From contig NZ_FOAG01000003.1 of assembly GCF_900109455.1 (NCBI RefSeq), positions 62,001 to 126,000 of the forward strand: a stretch of DNA of 64,000 nt, written 5' to 3'. The stretch comes from Roseovarius azorensis (GTDB lineage Bacteria; Pseudomonadota; Alphaproteobacteria; Rhodobacterales; Rhodobacteraceae). Every line of letters starts with the position of its first letter. The first letter of the stretch is position 1. Shown piece after piece: positions 1 through 9,344 of the stretch. The notes under the pieces are model-generated. The model saw only the letters and a list, made by a program, of their open reading frames with translations. It had not been told where the DNA came from and ran no database searches. The position numbers and the translations under genes were made by a program.

Positions 1-22
1 TGATCGGGTTTTTCCCTGTCGC

Positions 23-51
23 AGATAGCAATCCTGCCCGCCCGGTGCAAG
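23..51 (-). promoter_or_regulatory. Candidate housekeeping promoter reading leftward out of the window
   Basis: On the minus strand a CTTGCA box (46-51) and a CTATCT box (23-28) are separated by exactly 17 bp, the spacing of an alphaproteobacterial sigma-70 promoter. It lies just downstream of the lpxB stop and points away from it, so it would drive a gene left of the window. The rest of 1-100 shows no coding sequence. This is a pattern match only. Confidence 0.35.
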
Positions 52-100
52 CCATCGGATAGTCCGGTGAAAATATGCCGACCCCGGCCCTTGGGGCGTA

Positions 101-1252
101 TCACGCCACCCCGGCACGCCCAAGCACCGCGCGCGCCGCGCGCAGGCCCGGAGGGTCGCCGCCCTCGCCCAGACGCTGCATGGTCAGATCCATCGCCTGC
201 CGCTGACAGTCAGGACGCCCCATGAGGTCGATGAGCGCAGGTGCAATGCGATCAGGGCGGCAATTTCGACCGATAAACTCCGGCACCGCGCGGCTGTCGC
301 TGACGAGATTGACCAGCGTGAGCGTATCGACGCTCAGCAGCCGCGAGATGATCGCACGGCTGAGCCAGTTCATGTCATAGGCGATGATCATCGGGGTACG
401 CGCCGCGGCCAGTTCCAGCGACACCGTGCCCGAGGCGGCAAGCGCCCAGTCGGCGGCGTGAAAGGCGCAGGCCTTGTCCAGCGCGAAATCCGGGCCGGAT
501 GGCGCCAGGATCAGCGGCTGTATGGCCCAGTCGCGCGTCAGATCGCGCACCAGGGGGGCGACATGCGCCGTTGTCGGCAGCACAAGGCGGATGCCGGGGC
601 GCGCCGCTGCAATTCGGCTGGCCACTTCTCCGAATACCGGCGCAAGGCGCGTCACCTCGCCCCGGCGCGAGCCGGGCAAGACCAGCAGGAACGGTTGATC
701 ACCGAGCGCATGGCGGGCACGGAACTCCGCCTGCTGCTCCGCGCTCGGGTGCTGTTCGGCCACCACCGGGTGACCGACAAAATCGCATTCCATCCCCGCC
801 GCCTGCATGTAGGGCGGCTCGAACGGCAACAGGGCAAGCACATGGTCGATCACGCGGGCCATTTTCTGCGCCCGCCCCGCCCGCCACGCCCAGACCGAGG
901 GGGCAACATAATGCACGGTGCGGATGTCGTTCCGCGCGGCCTTGACGCGCCGCGCCACGCGCAGACAGAAATCGGGACTGTCGATGGTGATAAGCAGGTC
1001 AGGCGCGGTGTCGAGAACCGCCGCGACGGTCTGGTTCAGGCGGCGCTTGAGATGCGGATATCTGGGCAGGATTTCCGCAAGACCCATGACGCTGAGATCC
1101 TCCATCGGAAACAGGCTGCGCAGGCCCTCGGCCTGCATCAGGGGACCGCCAACACCGTGAAATTCCGGCGTGGCAAGCGATGCGAGCCCCGCCATCAGCG
1201 CCGCCCCCAGCTTGTCGCCCGACGCTTCGCCGGCGATGACAAAGACCTTCAC
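101..1252 (-). CDS. lpxB: Lipid-A-disaccharide synthase
   Basis: Glycosyltransferase of family 19 that condenses UDP-2,3-diacylglucosamine with lipid X (2,3-diacylglucosamine 1-phosphate) to make the lipid A disaccharide at the inner membrane. The N-terminal MKVFVIAGEASGDKLG block is typical of LpxB, as are GVGGPLM, the VAPSVWAWRAGRA stretch and the LPGSRRGEV motif. I chose the GTG at 1252: it overlaps the lpxI stop as GTGA, gives 383 residues (E. coli LpxB has 382) and begins exactly at the family's usual start. A longer frame from 1276 only adds eight unconserved residues. Last gene of the bamA-skp-fabZ-lpxA-lpxI-lpxB operon, translationally coupled to lpxI. Confidence 0.96.
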   Translation of the reverse strand: MKVFVIAGEASGDKLGAALMAGLASLATPEFHGVGGPLMQAEGLRSLFPMEDLSVMGLAEILPRYPHLKRRLNQTVAAVLDTAPDLLITIDSPDFCLRVARRVKAARNDIRTVHYVAPSVWAWRAGRAQKMARVIDHVLALLPFEPPYMQAAGMECDFVGHPVVAEQHPSAEQQAEFRARHALGDQPFLLVLPGSRRGEVTRLAPVFGEVASRIAAARPGIRLVLPTTAHVAPLVRDLTRDWAIQPLILAPSGPDFALDKACAFHAADWALAASGTVSLELAAARTPMIIAYDMNWLSRAIISRLLSVDTLTLVNLVSDSRAVPEFIGRNCRPDRIAPALIDLMGRPDCQRQAMDLTMQRLGEGGDPPGLRAARAVLGRAGVA

Positions 1253-2157
1253 GGATCCGCTCCGGGACGAACCCACAGAAACATGCCGCGCGCGGCGAGT
1301 GCCGCGCAGACATTCTCGGGTTCCAGCACCATCACGCCACCCGCCACGATCACGATGCCGTCCAGCCCGGCTTCGGCGGCGCGCATCGCTGTCTCGGGAC
1401 CGATCAGCGGCATGTCTGCGCGCAGATCCTGCCCCGGCTTGGGCGCCTTGTAGAGCAGACCGCCCGCAGGCCGGTCGGGCCCGTTATCCGTGGCACTGAG
1501 CCAGTCGGCCACGCCGCCAACCGCCCGCTCCGCAATATCGAACGGATCGAGCGACCAGCCGTCATCTGCCCCCGGCCGGACAAGATCACCCAACATGGCG
1601 TCGGTGCCACGATCGTCCTCGCGCGCAATGATGCACCCCGCCCGCACCACCACCGCCTGCCCCAGATCCGCACGCCCCATTTCGGCGAGGACCGCCTCGG
1701 CCATTTCGATATCGGCGTCGATCCCGCCCGGCAGCGCACCGCTGAGCAACCCCGGCGCGGGCAACAGCTCCGGCGCAAGCTCCGCCGCGCCGACCACGGC
1801 GATACCCTGCTCTTCGACGATGGCGATGATCTCGCGCAGCGTGCCGTCATCGCCCCGCGCCAGTGCCGATTGCAGACGGGGAACGAGAGGCGCGGTGGCA
1901 AGGTCGATACGCGCGGCATCGACCGGCGGTCGACGCATGGCCCCGGCCATGCACAGCCGGCTCACCCCCCTGTCGCGCAACGTGTTCAACAGCGTGCCGA
2001 AGGTCTCCAGCCGAAAGCCGAGGCGCGGCAGATCGCCGGTGACCTCCGAGGGAAACTGCTCGACCTCGCACAAGAGCGGCACCTCGCCCCGCGCCAGCAG
2101 GCTGCGCACCAGATGCGGCGGCAACCCGCCCTGCCCAGCGATCAGCGCCAGCCCCAT
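1249..2157 (-). CDS. lpxI: UDP-2,3-diacylglucosamine pyrophosphatase, LpxI type
   Basis: Hydrolyses UDP-2,3-diacylglucosamine to lipid X and UMP, the step before LpxB. The sequence starts MGLALIAGQGGLP, the LpxI nucleotide-binding start, and has the C-terminal GPETAMRAAEAGLDGIVI block typical of the DUF1009/LpxI family. At 302 residues it is close to other alphaproteobacterial LpxI proteins. It replaces the unrelated LpxH of gammaproteobacteria, which supports the alphaproteobacterial assignment. It sits 2 bp after lpxA and overlaps lpxB by 4 bp, matching the order of the pathway. Confidence 0.93.
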   Translation of the reverse strand: MGLALIAGQGGLPPHLVRSLLARGEVPLLCEVEQFPSEVTGDLPRLGFRLETFGTLLNTLRDRGVSRLCMAGAMRRPPVDAARIDLATAPLVPRLQSALARGDDGTLREIIAIVEEQGIAVVGAAELAPELLPAPGLLSGALPGGIDADIEMAEAVLAEMGRADLGQAVVVRAGCIIAREDDRGTDAMLGDLVRPGADDGWSLDPFDIAERAVGGVADWLSATDNGPDRPAGGLLYKAPKPGQDLRADMPLIGPETAMRAAEAGLDGIVIVAGGVMVLEPENVCAALAARGMFLWVRPGADP

Positions 2158-2159
2158 CC

Positions 2160-2954
2160 CTACCCCTGACCGGGCGTGAGATAGGAGCGATCGGAATGCG
2201 CGGTCACGAAATCGACGATCTGCCGGACATAATCGCTTTCGGTCTCCTCGCCCAGACGGCGGGCGCGATCCTGAAACGCGCCCTCGCCCTGCGCCAGCAT
2301 CTGAAACGCAGCGCGCAGCGCGGTAATGTCGCTGCGCGACACGCCACGGCGCTTGAGCCCCACAAGGTTGAGACCGTCAAGCTGCCCGCGCGGCGCCTGC
2401 ACCAGACCGTAGGGGATCACGTCGTTGGTGACCATCGTGACCGCGCCGATGATCGCCCCCTGCCCGATCCGCACCCATTGGTGAATACCCGACAGTCCGC
2501 CGATGATGACATCGTCCTCGACAATGCAATGCCCGGCCAGCGCGGCGTTGTTCACCACGATCACCCGGTTGCCGATCTGCACGTCATGCGCCACATGACA
2601 GCCCGCCATGAACAGACCGTCATCGCCCACACGGGTGATGCCGCCGCCCCCCTCGGTGCCGGTGTTCATCGTCACATGCTCTCGGATACGATTGCGAGCG
2701 CCGATCTCCAGAGATGTCTTCTCACCCCTGAACTTCAGATCCTGCGGCACCTCGCCGATACAGGCAAAGGGAAAGACGACCGTATCCTCGCCAACCTGCG
2801 TGTCGCCGGTCACGACCACATGCGACTTGAGCGTCACCCGCGCACCAAGCCGTACCTCGGGGCCGACATGGCAGAACGGGCCGATATGGCAACCCGCGCC
2901 GATCTGCGCGCCCGGCTCCACACAGGCCGAGGGATGGATGAGCGTCTCTGTCAT
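2160..2954 (-). CDS. lpxA: Acyl-[ACP]--UDP-N-acetylglucosamine O-acyltransferase
   Basis: First enzyme of lipid A synthesis; transfers a 3-hydroxyacyl chain from ACP to UDP-GlcNAc in the cytosol. The 264 residues show the repeated hexapeptide pattern of a left-handed beta helix (HPSACVEPGAQIGAGCHIGP and later repeats). The catalytic-histidine region is CHVAHDVQIGNRV, and the C-terminal GLNLVGLKRRG matches LpxA. E. coli LpxA has 262 residues, so the length is normal. It follows fabZ by 3 bp; FabZ and LpxA draw on the same 3-hydroxyacyl-ACP pool. Confidence 0.97.
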   Translation of the reverse strand: MTETLIHPSACVEPGAQIGAGCHIGPFCHVGPEVRLGARVTLKSHVVVTGDTQVGEDTVVFPFACIGEVPQDLKFRGEKTSLEIGARNRIREHVTMNTGTEGGGGITRVGDDGLFMAGCHVAHDVQIGNRVIVVNNAALAGHCIVEDDVIIGGLSGIHQWVRIGQGAIIGAVTMVTNDVIPYGLVQAPRGQLDGLNLVGLKRRGVSRSDITALRAAFQMLAQGEGAFQDRARRLGEETESDYVRQIVDFVTAHSDRSYLTPGQG

Positions 2955-2957
2955 GGC

Positions 2958-3422
2958 TCAGTCTTTCTGCAGGTCCATCATCGCGGTGAATTCGGCCTCG
3001 GCGGCCATCTCGCCGGCCACCTCGGCCACGCCCGCGAATTTCCAGACCTTTCCGCCGGGTTTGCCACGCAGCGTGCGCAGCTTCATTTCCAGAACGTCGC
3101 CGGGCAACACCATGCGGCGGAACTTGGCGTTCTCGATGGTCATGAAATAGACCAGCATGCCGCGATCCTCCATGCCAAGCGCCGTGCCGACCATGACCGC
3201 CGCGGTTTGCGCCATTGCCTCGATGATGGTCACGCCCGGCATGATCGGATGCCCCGGAAAATGACCCTGGAAATGCGGCTCGTTCATGGTGACATTCTTG
3301 ATCCCACGAGCCGATTGATAGCCGTCGATATCCAGCACCTTGTCCACCAGCAAAAACGGGTAGCGATGCGGGATCAGCCGCTGGATCAGGTGGATGTCCG
3401 CAGATTTGAGCGGCTCGGTCAT
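2958..3422 (-). CDS. fabZ: 3-hydroxyacyl-[ACP] dehydratase FabZ
   Basis: Hot-dog fold dehydratase of type II fatty acid synthesis, forming trans-2-enoyl-ACP from 3-hydroxyacyl-ACP in the cytosol. The diagnostic [10 protein letters not shown] motif contains the catalytic His, and the catalytic Glu lies in [11 protein letters not shown]. The N-terminal [13 protein letters not shown] block is also conserved, and 154 residues is normal. It lies 77 bp after skp and just before lpxA, so fatty acid elongation and lipid A acylation are encoded side by side. Confidence 0.97.
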   Translation of the reverse strand: MTEPLKSADIHLIQRLIPHRYPFLLVDKVLDIDGYQSARGIKNVTMNEPHFQGHFPGHPIMPGVTIIEAMAQTAAVMVGTALGMEDRGMLVYFMTIENAKFRRMVLPGDVLEMKLRTLRGKPGGKVWKFAGVAEVAGEMAAEAEFTAMMDLQKD

Positions 3423-3499
3423 AGGCTATCCTTTCGCGTCGTCACCTGCATCGGTCCCTAGCAACAGCGCCCGGTCGAGGCAAGGCAGGCCATGTTCGG

Positions 3500-4102
3500 C
3501 TAATCTCCGGATACGGTCGGCTCTGCCGGATCCGGGGTCACGTCCTGTGCGCCAGAGAGGGGGGGACCGCTGCCGATCCGTTCATTGATCCGGGCAATCG
3601 CCAGATCCGACACATCGGCCACCTCCGAGCGCAGGAGCACGCTGCGCACATCCAGCATCACCACGGCTTCGGTCTCTTGCAGCAGCTCGGACAGAATCGG
3701 CTGAATGAGGCGCATGAACTGGATCGGTGCCATATCGCGGCGCCGCTCAAGCTCGCGCGCCATCCGCTCGGCGTCAAGGCGCAACTGCTCGACCTTCTGG
3801 TCAAAGGCATCGGCCATCTCGCGGAACTCGTCAGGCGGGATAGTCGCCCGTTTCTCTGTCAGAGCCAGTTCCTCGGCCTCCAGATCCTGCGCCACGCGGT
3901 CATTCTGCGCAATAAGACGGTCGCGCGCCGCCTGAAGCTCGGATTGCAGGCGCTGGCCATAGAGCGTCTCGGTCAACAACCGCTCGGGGTCGATCACCAC
4001 CACGTCGCTCTGCACCACACCCATCTGCTGCGCGCTGATCGGTGTCGGTGATCCAAATGCCAGCAGCGCCGCCAGCCCGGTCAGAGCAAGCGCCACGCGC
4101 AT
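3500..4102 (-). CDS. skp: Periplasmic OmpH/Skp-family outer-membrane protein chaperone
   Basis: Skp (OmpH) holds unfolded outer-membrane proteins in the periplasm on their way to BamA. Residues 1-24 form a Sec signal peptide ending in ISAQQ. A DVVVIDPERLL segment resembles the Skp beta-strand core, and residues about 50-130 are a charged alternating helix suited to the long Skp coiled-coil arms. At 200 residues it is longer than E. coli Skp (161), with an acidic, Pro-rich C-terminal tail that is common in Rhodobacterales. It lies 1 bp downstream of bamA, and this pairing supports the identification despite weak primary conservation. Confidence 0.88.
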   Translation of the reverse strand: MRVALALTGLAALLAFGSPTPISAQQMGVVQSDVVVIDPERLLTETLYGQRLQSELQAARDRLIAQNDRVAQDLEAEELALTEKRATIPPDEFREMADAFDQKVEQLRLDAERMARELERRRDMAPIQFMRLIQPILSELLQETEAVVMLDVRSVLLRSEVADVSDLAIARINERIGSGPPLSGAQDVTPDPAEPTVSGD

Positions 4103-4103
4103 G

Positions 4104-6434
4104 TCAGAAATCCGTTCTGACCGTCAGGTCGAACTGCTGCTCGAAATCGCCCGGCTCTTTCTGCAGCGCGTTGGAAAAATTCATGCGGATCGGGCCAAAG
4201 GGCGAGGACCAGAAGACCGAGAAACCGATCACATGGCGCGCCTTGAATCCGGTAGAGGCCAGCGGTCCGGTCGCCGCCGCCTGGTTGCCGATCCCCCAGA
4301 TCGAACCCACATCATAAAAGGCACCGCCGGTGATTCCGTATTCATCCGGCAACCCGAGCGGAAACTCGGCCTCAAGCTTCAGCGCGGCAAAGTAATCACC
4401 ACCCAACTGCTCATTACCTTCTGTCGGCCCCATGCCATTCACTTCGAACCCCCGAATGACCTGGCCACTAAAACGGTTGAGGAACCGGCTGTTCTGGCCA
4501 CTCGAAAATTCGAACGCGCCGCCCTCAAGAATGGCGCGCAGCGTAACCTCTTCGTTCAGCACGGTGGTCTGACCGACAAGCCGGGCCGTCGTCTTGATGA
4601 ACTCGTTGTCACCGCCAAGCCCGGCATATTCCTGGCCAAAGGACAACAGCACCCCGGCATTGGGATTGAGGCCGGTGCGGCGGGTGTCATAGCTGAACTC
4701 ATAGCCGACCGAACTGGTCCAGAGCCCCCCCTGATTAACCTCGCTCTGCAGAATGCCCGAAGTGCCGTTGTAATCCGACATTTCCTCGTAGCTTGCATTG
4801 TAGAACACACCAAGGCGCGTGTTTTCGCCGGTCGGAAACGTCAGACTTGGCCGGAATGTACCGATAGCGGTGTCGAACAGGCTGTTATCATTGTCGGTTT
4901 CCCGAAACGCGAAATCGAGACCAAAGGCAACATCGCGCCCCAGAAAGGCCGGTTCGACAAATCCGAGATTGTAATTGATCGTGTCACCCGTTGCGAGAAT
5001 CTGTGCGGTCAGTTGCTGGCCGCGACCGATGAAATTGCGCTCGCTGAACCCCAGTTGAATGCCCAGTCCCGCATTGGTGGAAAAACTGGCCCCGACAGAG
5101 ACGGTGCCGGTTGTGGTTTCCTCCACGTCGGTCTCGATGACAACCTGATCGGGCCGCGAACCTTCGCGGGCATTCACGTCCACATCCTTGAAATAGCGCA
5201 GGGCGCGAATCCGGTCTGCGGCCTGACGGATCGCGCGTGGATTGAACGGGTCTCCTTCGACAACGTCGAACTGACGCCGGATCACCCGGTCGAGCGTGGT
5301 GGTGTTGCCTTCGATGTCGATGCGCTCGACAAAGACACGCGGGCCGCGTTGCAGCACGAATTCCACGTCAAGCGTTAGATCGCGGTCGTTGCGGGTGATA
5401 CGCGGCTCGACCCGCAGGAAATCGACGCCGTTCCTGATCCCGAGCCGTTCCATCCGCGCGATGGAATTCTCCACCAGCGTCGGCGAATAGATCACGCCGG
5501 GGCGAATTTTCAGGGTGCTGTGATAGTCCTCGGCCTCGACCCCGTTCATCTCGCTGACGGTGGTGATCTCGCCAAAACGGAATTGCTGCCCTTCCTGAAC
5601 GTTGAAGGTGACGAAATAGGCATCGCGCTCCCGCGCCAGCTCGGCGTTGGTTCCGGTCACGCGAAAATCGACATAGCCACGCGAATTGTAGAAATCGGTC
5701 AGAACCTGACGATCGAAATTGATCCGGTCCTCGACAAAGGTATCGCGCTCGATCAGCGCCCGCAAAAGCCCGGTCTGCTTGCTCTCGATCACCCGGCGCA
5801 GGCGGCGGTCGGAATAGGCGCGGTTGCCGACAAAGCCGATGCGCTGCACCTCGATCTTGCGGCCCTCGAATATCTCGAAGATCAGATCGACCCGGTTGTC
5901 GCTGCGGCGGATCACCTTGGGTGTCACGCGCGCCGCGATACGCCCGTTCTGCACATAAGCCTCGGCAATCGTTCCGGCATCCCGCTCGGCCTGAGAGGGG
6001 CTGAAGACCTGACGCACCTTGCTCTGGATGAAACCTTGCAGATCCTCGTCCTTGATCCTGTTGTTCCCTTCGAACGCGATCCGGTTGATGGTGGGAAACT
6101 CGATCACCCGGATCAGCAGGGTATTGCCCTGCGGCACCAGCTCCACCTGCTCGAATAGACCCGAGGCCAGGATTTTCTGATAGGCATCGTTCAATTCGCC
6201 AGCCGATATGGTGGTGTTGCGCTCAATGCCTGCAAAGTTGAGGATCGTCGCCGGTTCGATCCGCTGGTTGCCCTCGATCACGACCGACGAAAAATTGTAG
6301 GACTGCGCCGTTGCGGGCGTGACCGCCCCCAGCAGGATGAACGCCAGAAGCATCACGGCGACTGTGCCGGACAGGGTTTTCACAAAGCAGGAGAGCAAGG
6401 GGCGCGAAGGCCCGTCAACGTTATCGTGATTCAT
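4104..6434 (-). CDS. bamA: Outer membrane protein assembly factor BamA
   Basis: Central Omp85-family insertase of the BAM complex. The 776 residues comprise a signal peptide (hydrophobic about 21-42, ending TPATAQ), five POTRA repeats to about residue 430, and a C-terminal 16-strand beta barrel. The lid-locking loop motif VIRGFE is present, and the protein ends in the aromatic residue expected of a barrel (TDF). It is the first gene of the lipid A operon. The usual upstream partners rseP and dxr are absent here, the next upstream genes being a 41-residue ORF and an aminotransferase. Confidence 0.97.
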   Translation of the reverse strand: MNHDNVDGPSRPLLSCFVKTLSGTVAVMLLAFILLGAVTPATAQSYNFSSVVIEGNQRIEPATILNFAGIERNTTISAGELNDAYQKILASGLFEQVELVPQGNTLLIRVIEFPTINRIAFEGNNRIKDEDLQGFIQSKVRQVFSPSQAERDAGTIAEAYVQNGRIAARVTPKVIRRSDNRVDLIFEIFEGRKIEVQRIGFVGNRAYSDRRLRRVIESKQTGLLRALIERDTFVEDRINFDRQVLTDFYNSRGYVDFRVTGTNAELARERDAYFVTFNVQEGQQFRFGEITTVSEMNGVEAEDYHSTLKIRPGVIYSPTLVENSIARMERLGIRNGVDFLRVEPRITRNDRDLTLDVEFVLQRGPRVFVERIDIEGNTTTLDRVIRRQFDVVEGDPFNPRAIRQAADRIRALRYFKDVDVNAREGSRPDQVVIETDVEETTTGTVSVGASFSTNAGLGIQLGFSERNFIGRGQQLTAQILATGDTINYNLGFVEPAFLGRDVAFGLDFAFRETDNDNSLFDTAIGTFRPSLTFPTGENTRLGVFYNASYEEMSDYNGTSGILQSEVNQGGLWTSSVGYEFSYDTRRTGLNPNAGVLLSFGQEYAGLGGDNEFIKTTARLVGQTTVLNEEVTLRAILEGGAFEFSSGQNSRFLNRFSGQVIRGFEVNGMGPTEGNEQLGGDYFAALKLEAEFPLGLPDEYGITGGAFYDVGSIWGIGNQAAATGPLASTGFKARHVIGFSVFWSSPFGPIRMNFSNALQKEPGDFEQQFDLTVRTDF

Positions 6435-6527
6435 TATTCAAACCCGGTCAGACATGCAGATGCAGTTGTCACTACCGCGTCTGTCTGGGCTTGTCAAAAC
6501 GCGAGTTACCGCAATACCCGGCGGGGT

Positions 6528-6653
6528 TCAGATGGTGCCGAGATAGCTCACCGCAGCGAGCGCCAGCCCGAGCGTCATCAGGAAAAGCAGCAGATCGGTG
6601 TTGATCTCGATCAGCACTCTCAGCCCGCGATATCCGTTTTTCAACTGTTCCAT
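6528..6653 (-). CDS. 41-residue single-pass membrane protein
   Basis: A very short ORF starting ATG at 6653 (MEQLKNGYRGLRVLIEINTD) whose last 22 residues form one transmembrane segment (LLLFLMTLGLALAAVSYLG). The N-terminal half is basic and amphipathic, so the N-terminus probably stays in the cytoplasm. The frame stays open further upstream, but that extension is not protein-like. It lies between bamA and the aminotransferase gene on the same strand. I do not know its function. The good membrane helix and Gly-Thr-Ile end make it a likely real small protein rather than chance. Confidence 0.6.
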   Translation of the reverse strand: MEQLKNGYRGLRVLIEINTDLLLFLMTLGLALAAVSYLGTI

Positions 6654-6787
6654 GGCGCTGCCGTGTCTCTTGGATCTTTGCGACTGCTTAACTTTTGCCC
6701 CCGAATTTTGACAATATACCGAACGAAACGTGACAGAATTTGGGCAAATACCCATTCACTTTCCTTCAAGTACTCAATTTCCCGGCC

Positions 6788-7942
6788 TCACCCCACCGCG
6801 CTACGCGCCGCCATGAAACGTGCAAGCCGCGCCAGACCTTCCTCGATATCCGCCGTGGCGCGGGCATAGGAAAACCGCAGCGTGCCGGCACCGCGCGCAG
6901 GGTCGAAATCGAGACCGGGGGTCACCGCCACGCCTGCATGTTCAAGGATTTCGGCGGCAAGCGCGCGGCTGTCACTGGTCAGGTGACGCACATCGGCATA
7001 GATATAGAATGCCCCGTCCGGCGGCGCGATCCGGTCAAAGCCTGCGCGTGGCAAACCGTCGAGCATGAGTGCGCGGTTACGTCGGTAAACCGCCATGTTG
7101 GCCTCCAGTTCCGGCGCGCAGTCCATCGCGGTCAGGGCGGCAATCTGACTGGCATGAGGCGGGCAGATAAAGAGATTCTGCGCCAGCCGCTCGACGCTGC
7201 GCACATGATCCTCGGGCACCACCATCCAGCCGATACGCCAGCCGGTCATCGAGAAATACTTGGAAAACGAATTGATGACATAGCAGTCATCGCTGATCTC
7301 GAGCGCGCTCACCGCCTTGGCCTCATATTCGATACCGTGATAAATCTCGTCGCTGATGAAACTGGCCCCCTGCTCTGCCGTTGCGTCAATCAGACGGGCG
7401 AGCGCTGTGCGGTCGAGCATCGTGCCGGTCGGATTCGCCGGGCTCGCCACCAGAAGCCCGCGCAGATCGCGGCCCGAAAGATCGGAGGCGACCGGTTGCA
7501 GGCGGTTTTCCGCCGCAGTTTCGATATCGACGGGCACCAGATCGAGCGCCCGCAGGATCTGGCGATAACTGGGATAGCCGGGGGCGCCGATGCCCACACG
7601 GTCCCCCGCATCGAACAGCGCCGTAAAGGCCAGAATGAACGCCCCCGACGACCCCGGCGTGATCACCACCCGGTCGGGATTGAGATCAAGCCCGTACCAC
7701 TCTGCATATAGCCGGGCGATGCGACTGCGCAGTTCCGGCAGGCCAAGTGCCACGGTGTAACCCATGGCGTCAGTGCCCAGGGCGCGACCGAGCGCATCGC
7801 GCGCGCCCCGTGGCGCGGGCGTGCCCGGCTGGCCAACCTCCATGTGGATGATGTGGCGGCCTGCCGCCTCGGCGCGGCGGGCCGCCTCCATCACATCCAT
7901 CACGATGAAAGGGTCAACCTTGGACCGGGCCGAGTTTCGCAT
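6788..7942 (-). CDS. PLP-dependent aminotransferase, fold type I (class I/II)
   Basis: A 384-residue aspartate-aminotransferase-superfamily enzyme. The PLP lysine is K228 in NSFSKYFSMTGWRIGW, the PLP-phosphate and ring contacts are in TPGSSGAF and SPANPTGT, and the C-terminal LRFSYA carries the substrate-carboxylate Arg. Likely a cytosolic amino-acid transaminase, but the donor cannot be read from sequence. The ATG at 7942 lies 76 bp from the divergent M48 protease gene, so both promoters are probably in that gap. No neighbour gives a pathway hint. Confidence 0.88.
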   Translation of the reverse strand: MRNSARSKVDPFIVMDVMEAARRAEAAGRHIIHMEVGQPGTPAPRGARDALGRALGTDAMGYTVALGLPELRSRIARLYAEWYGLDLNPDRVVITPGSSGAFILAFTALFDAGDRVGIGAPGYPSYRQILRALDLVPVDIETAAENRLQPVASDLSGRDLRGLLVASPANPTGTMLDRTALARLIDATAEQGASFISDEIYHGIEYEAKAVSALEISDDCYVINSFSKYFSMTGWRIGWMVVPEDHVRSVERLAQNLFICPPHASQIAALTAMDCAPELEANMAVYRRNRALMLDGLPRAGFDRIAPPDGAFYIYADVRHLTSDSRALAAEILEHAGVAVTPGLDFDPARGAGTLRFSYARATADIEEGLARLARFMAARSAVG

Positions 7943-8018
7943 TACATTCCTCTCAAGTTTAAAGACATCAGACTAATGACCGTGGCGACGGTTTCACTGG
8001 GAAAGGTAGCGCGCGTCA

Positions 8019-9344
8019 ATGCAACTTGTTCGTTTTCTCGCCATTTCGCTGGTCCTGAGCCTGCTGGCGGCGGCTCCGGCCCGGGCGCTGACGCTGCTGC
8101 GCGATCCCGACATCGAGCACGCCCTGGGCGAACTGGCCGCTCCCATTCTCAAGGCTGCGGGGCTTAGCCCCGCACGGGTGGGTATTCTGGTGATCGACGA
8201 TGCCGGGATGAACGCCTTTGTCGTCGATGCCGATACGATCTTCATCCATTCCGGCCTGATCCTGCGCATGCAGACCCCGGCCATGCTGCAATCGGTCATC
8301 GCGCATGAGGCCGCGCATATAGCCAATGGCCACCTGATGCGCCGCCCGATCAATGCCCGCAATGCCCGCACCGCCGCCGGCATCGGCAGCGCCCTTGCCG
8401 CTGCCGCCGGGATCGCCGCCGGCAGCGGCGAATTCGCCGCCGGGGCGGCGGCGGGGATACAGGGAGCCGCGCTGCGCAGTTTCTTTGCCCATACCCGCGC
8501 CGAGGAAAACGCCGCCGATTCGAGCGGCATGCGCTTCATGGCCGCCGCCGGGGTCGATCTGCGCGGCGCGGTCGAGGTGATGGAGATTTTCCGCGGACAA
8601 GAGGCGCTTTCGGTCACCCGGCAGGACGCCTATGCGCGCACGCACCCGCTATCGCGCGATCGTTTCCGGCGCATCCAGCAACTGGCAGAGGCGCAGGGCG
8701 CCACCGTCCGGCCCGATCCGCAGGCAGAGTATTGGTTCGCCCGCGCCAAGGGCAAGCTCTCGGCGTTCCTGCGCTCGCCGAAATGGACCCTCACACGGGC
8801 CGGGGAATCGGGCCACGAGGATATCAGACTGATGCGGCAGGCCATCGCCTATCACCGGCAGGCCGATCTGAAACGCGCCATGGCGGCAATCGACGGCGCC
8901 GTCGCGCGCCGTCCCGAAGATCCCTATCTGCACGAGTTGCGCGGCCAGATCCTGATGGAGGGCCGCCAGATCAAACCTGCGGTGGCCGCCTATGCCCGGG
9001 CAACCAATCTCGCGCCCGGCAATGCGCTCATTCTGGGCTCTTACGGGCGTTCCCTGCTGGCCGACGGGCAGGTTGCCAAGGCGCAGGAGTTTCTGGAACG
9101 CTCGCGCAGCCAGGACGGGCGCGATTCGCGCATTCTGCGCGATCTGGCGGTCGCTTACGCCAAACAGGGCAACAACGGCATGGCTTCGGTCCTGACCGCC
9201 GAGAGATATGCGATGGCAGGACGCCTGAAAGATGCTAAGATCCACGCCGAACGCGCGACAGCGCTGCTGCCGCGCGGCTCTGCCGCCTGGCAGCGGGCAC
9301 AGGACGTGCTTGCCGCTGCCGAAGCCGACGAAAAACGGAGATAG
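8019..9344 (+). CDS. Periplasmic M48-family metalloprotease with TPR tail (BepA/YfgC-like)
   Basis: A secreted zinc protease/chaperone resembling BepA, which degrades stalled outer-membrane proteins at the BAM complex. Residues 1-23 are a signal peptide (ending ARALT). The zinc motif HEAAH is at 96-100 within VIAHEAAHIANGH, and the third ligand is probably a Glu in RAEENAADSSGM. From about residue 245 the protein is built of helical TPR repeats (ATNLAPGNALILGSYGRSLL and similar). The 441-residue length fits BepA (487) roughly. It overlaps the next gene by 1 bp. Closeness to bamA and skp fits an envelope role, but they are not in the same operon. Confidence 0.87.
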   Translation: MQLVRFLAISLVLSLLAAAPARALTLLRDPDIEHALGELAAPILKAAGLSPARVGILVIDDAGMNAFVVDADTIFIHSGLILRMQTPAMLQSVIAHEAAHIANGHLMRRPINARNARTAAGIGSALAAAAGIAAGSGEFAAGAAAGIQGAALRSFFAHTRAEENAADSSGMRFMAAAGVDLRGAVEVMEIFRGQEALSVTRQDAYARTHPLSRDRFRRIQQLAEAQGATVRPDPQAEYWFARAKGKLSAFLRSPKWTLTRAGESGHEDIRLMRQAIAYHRQADLKRAMAAIDGAVARRPEDPYLHELRGQILMEGRQIKPAVAAYARATNLAPGNALILGSYGRSLLADGQVAKAQEFLERSRSQDGRDSRILRDLAVAYAKQGNNGMASVLTAERYAMAGRLKDAKIHAERATALLPRGSAAWQRAQDVLAAAEADEKRR

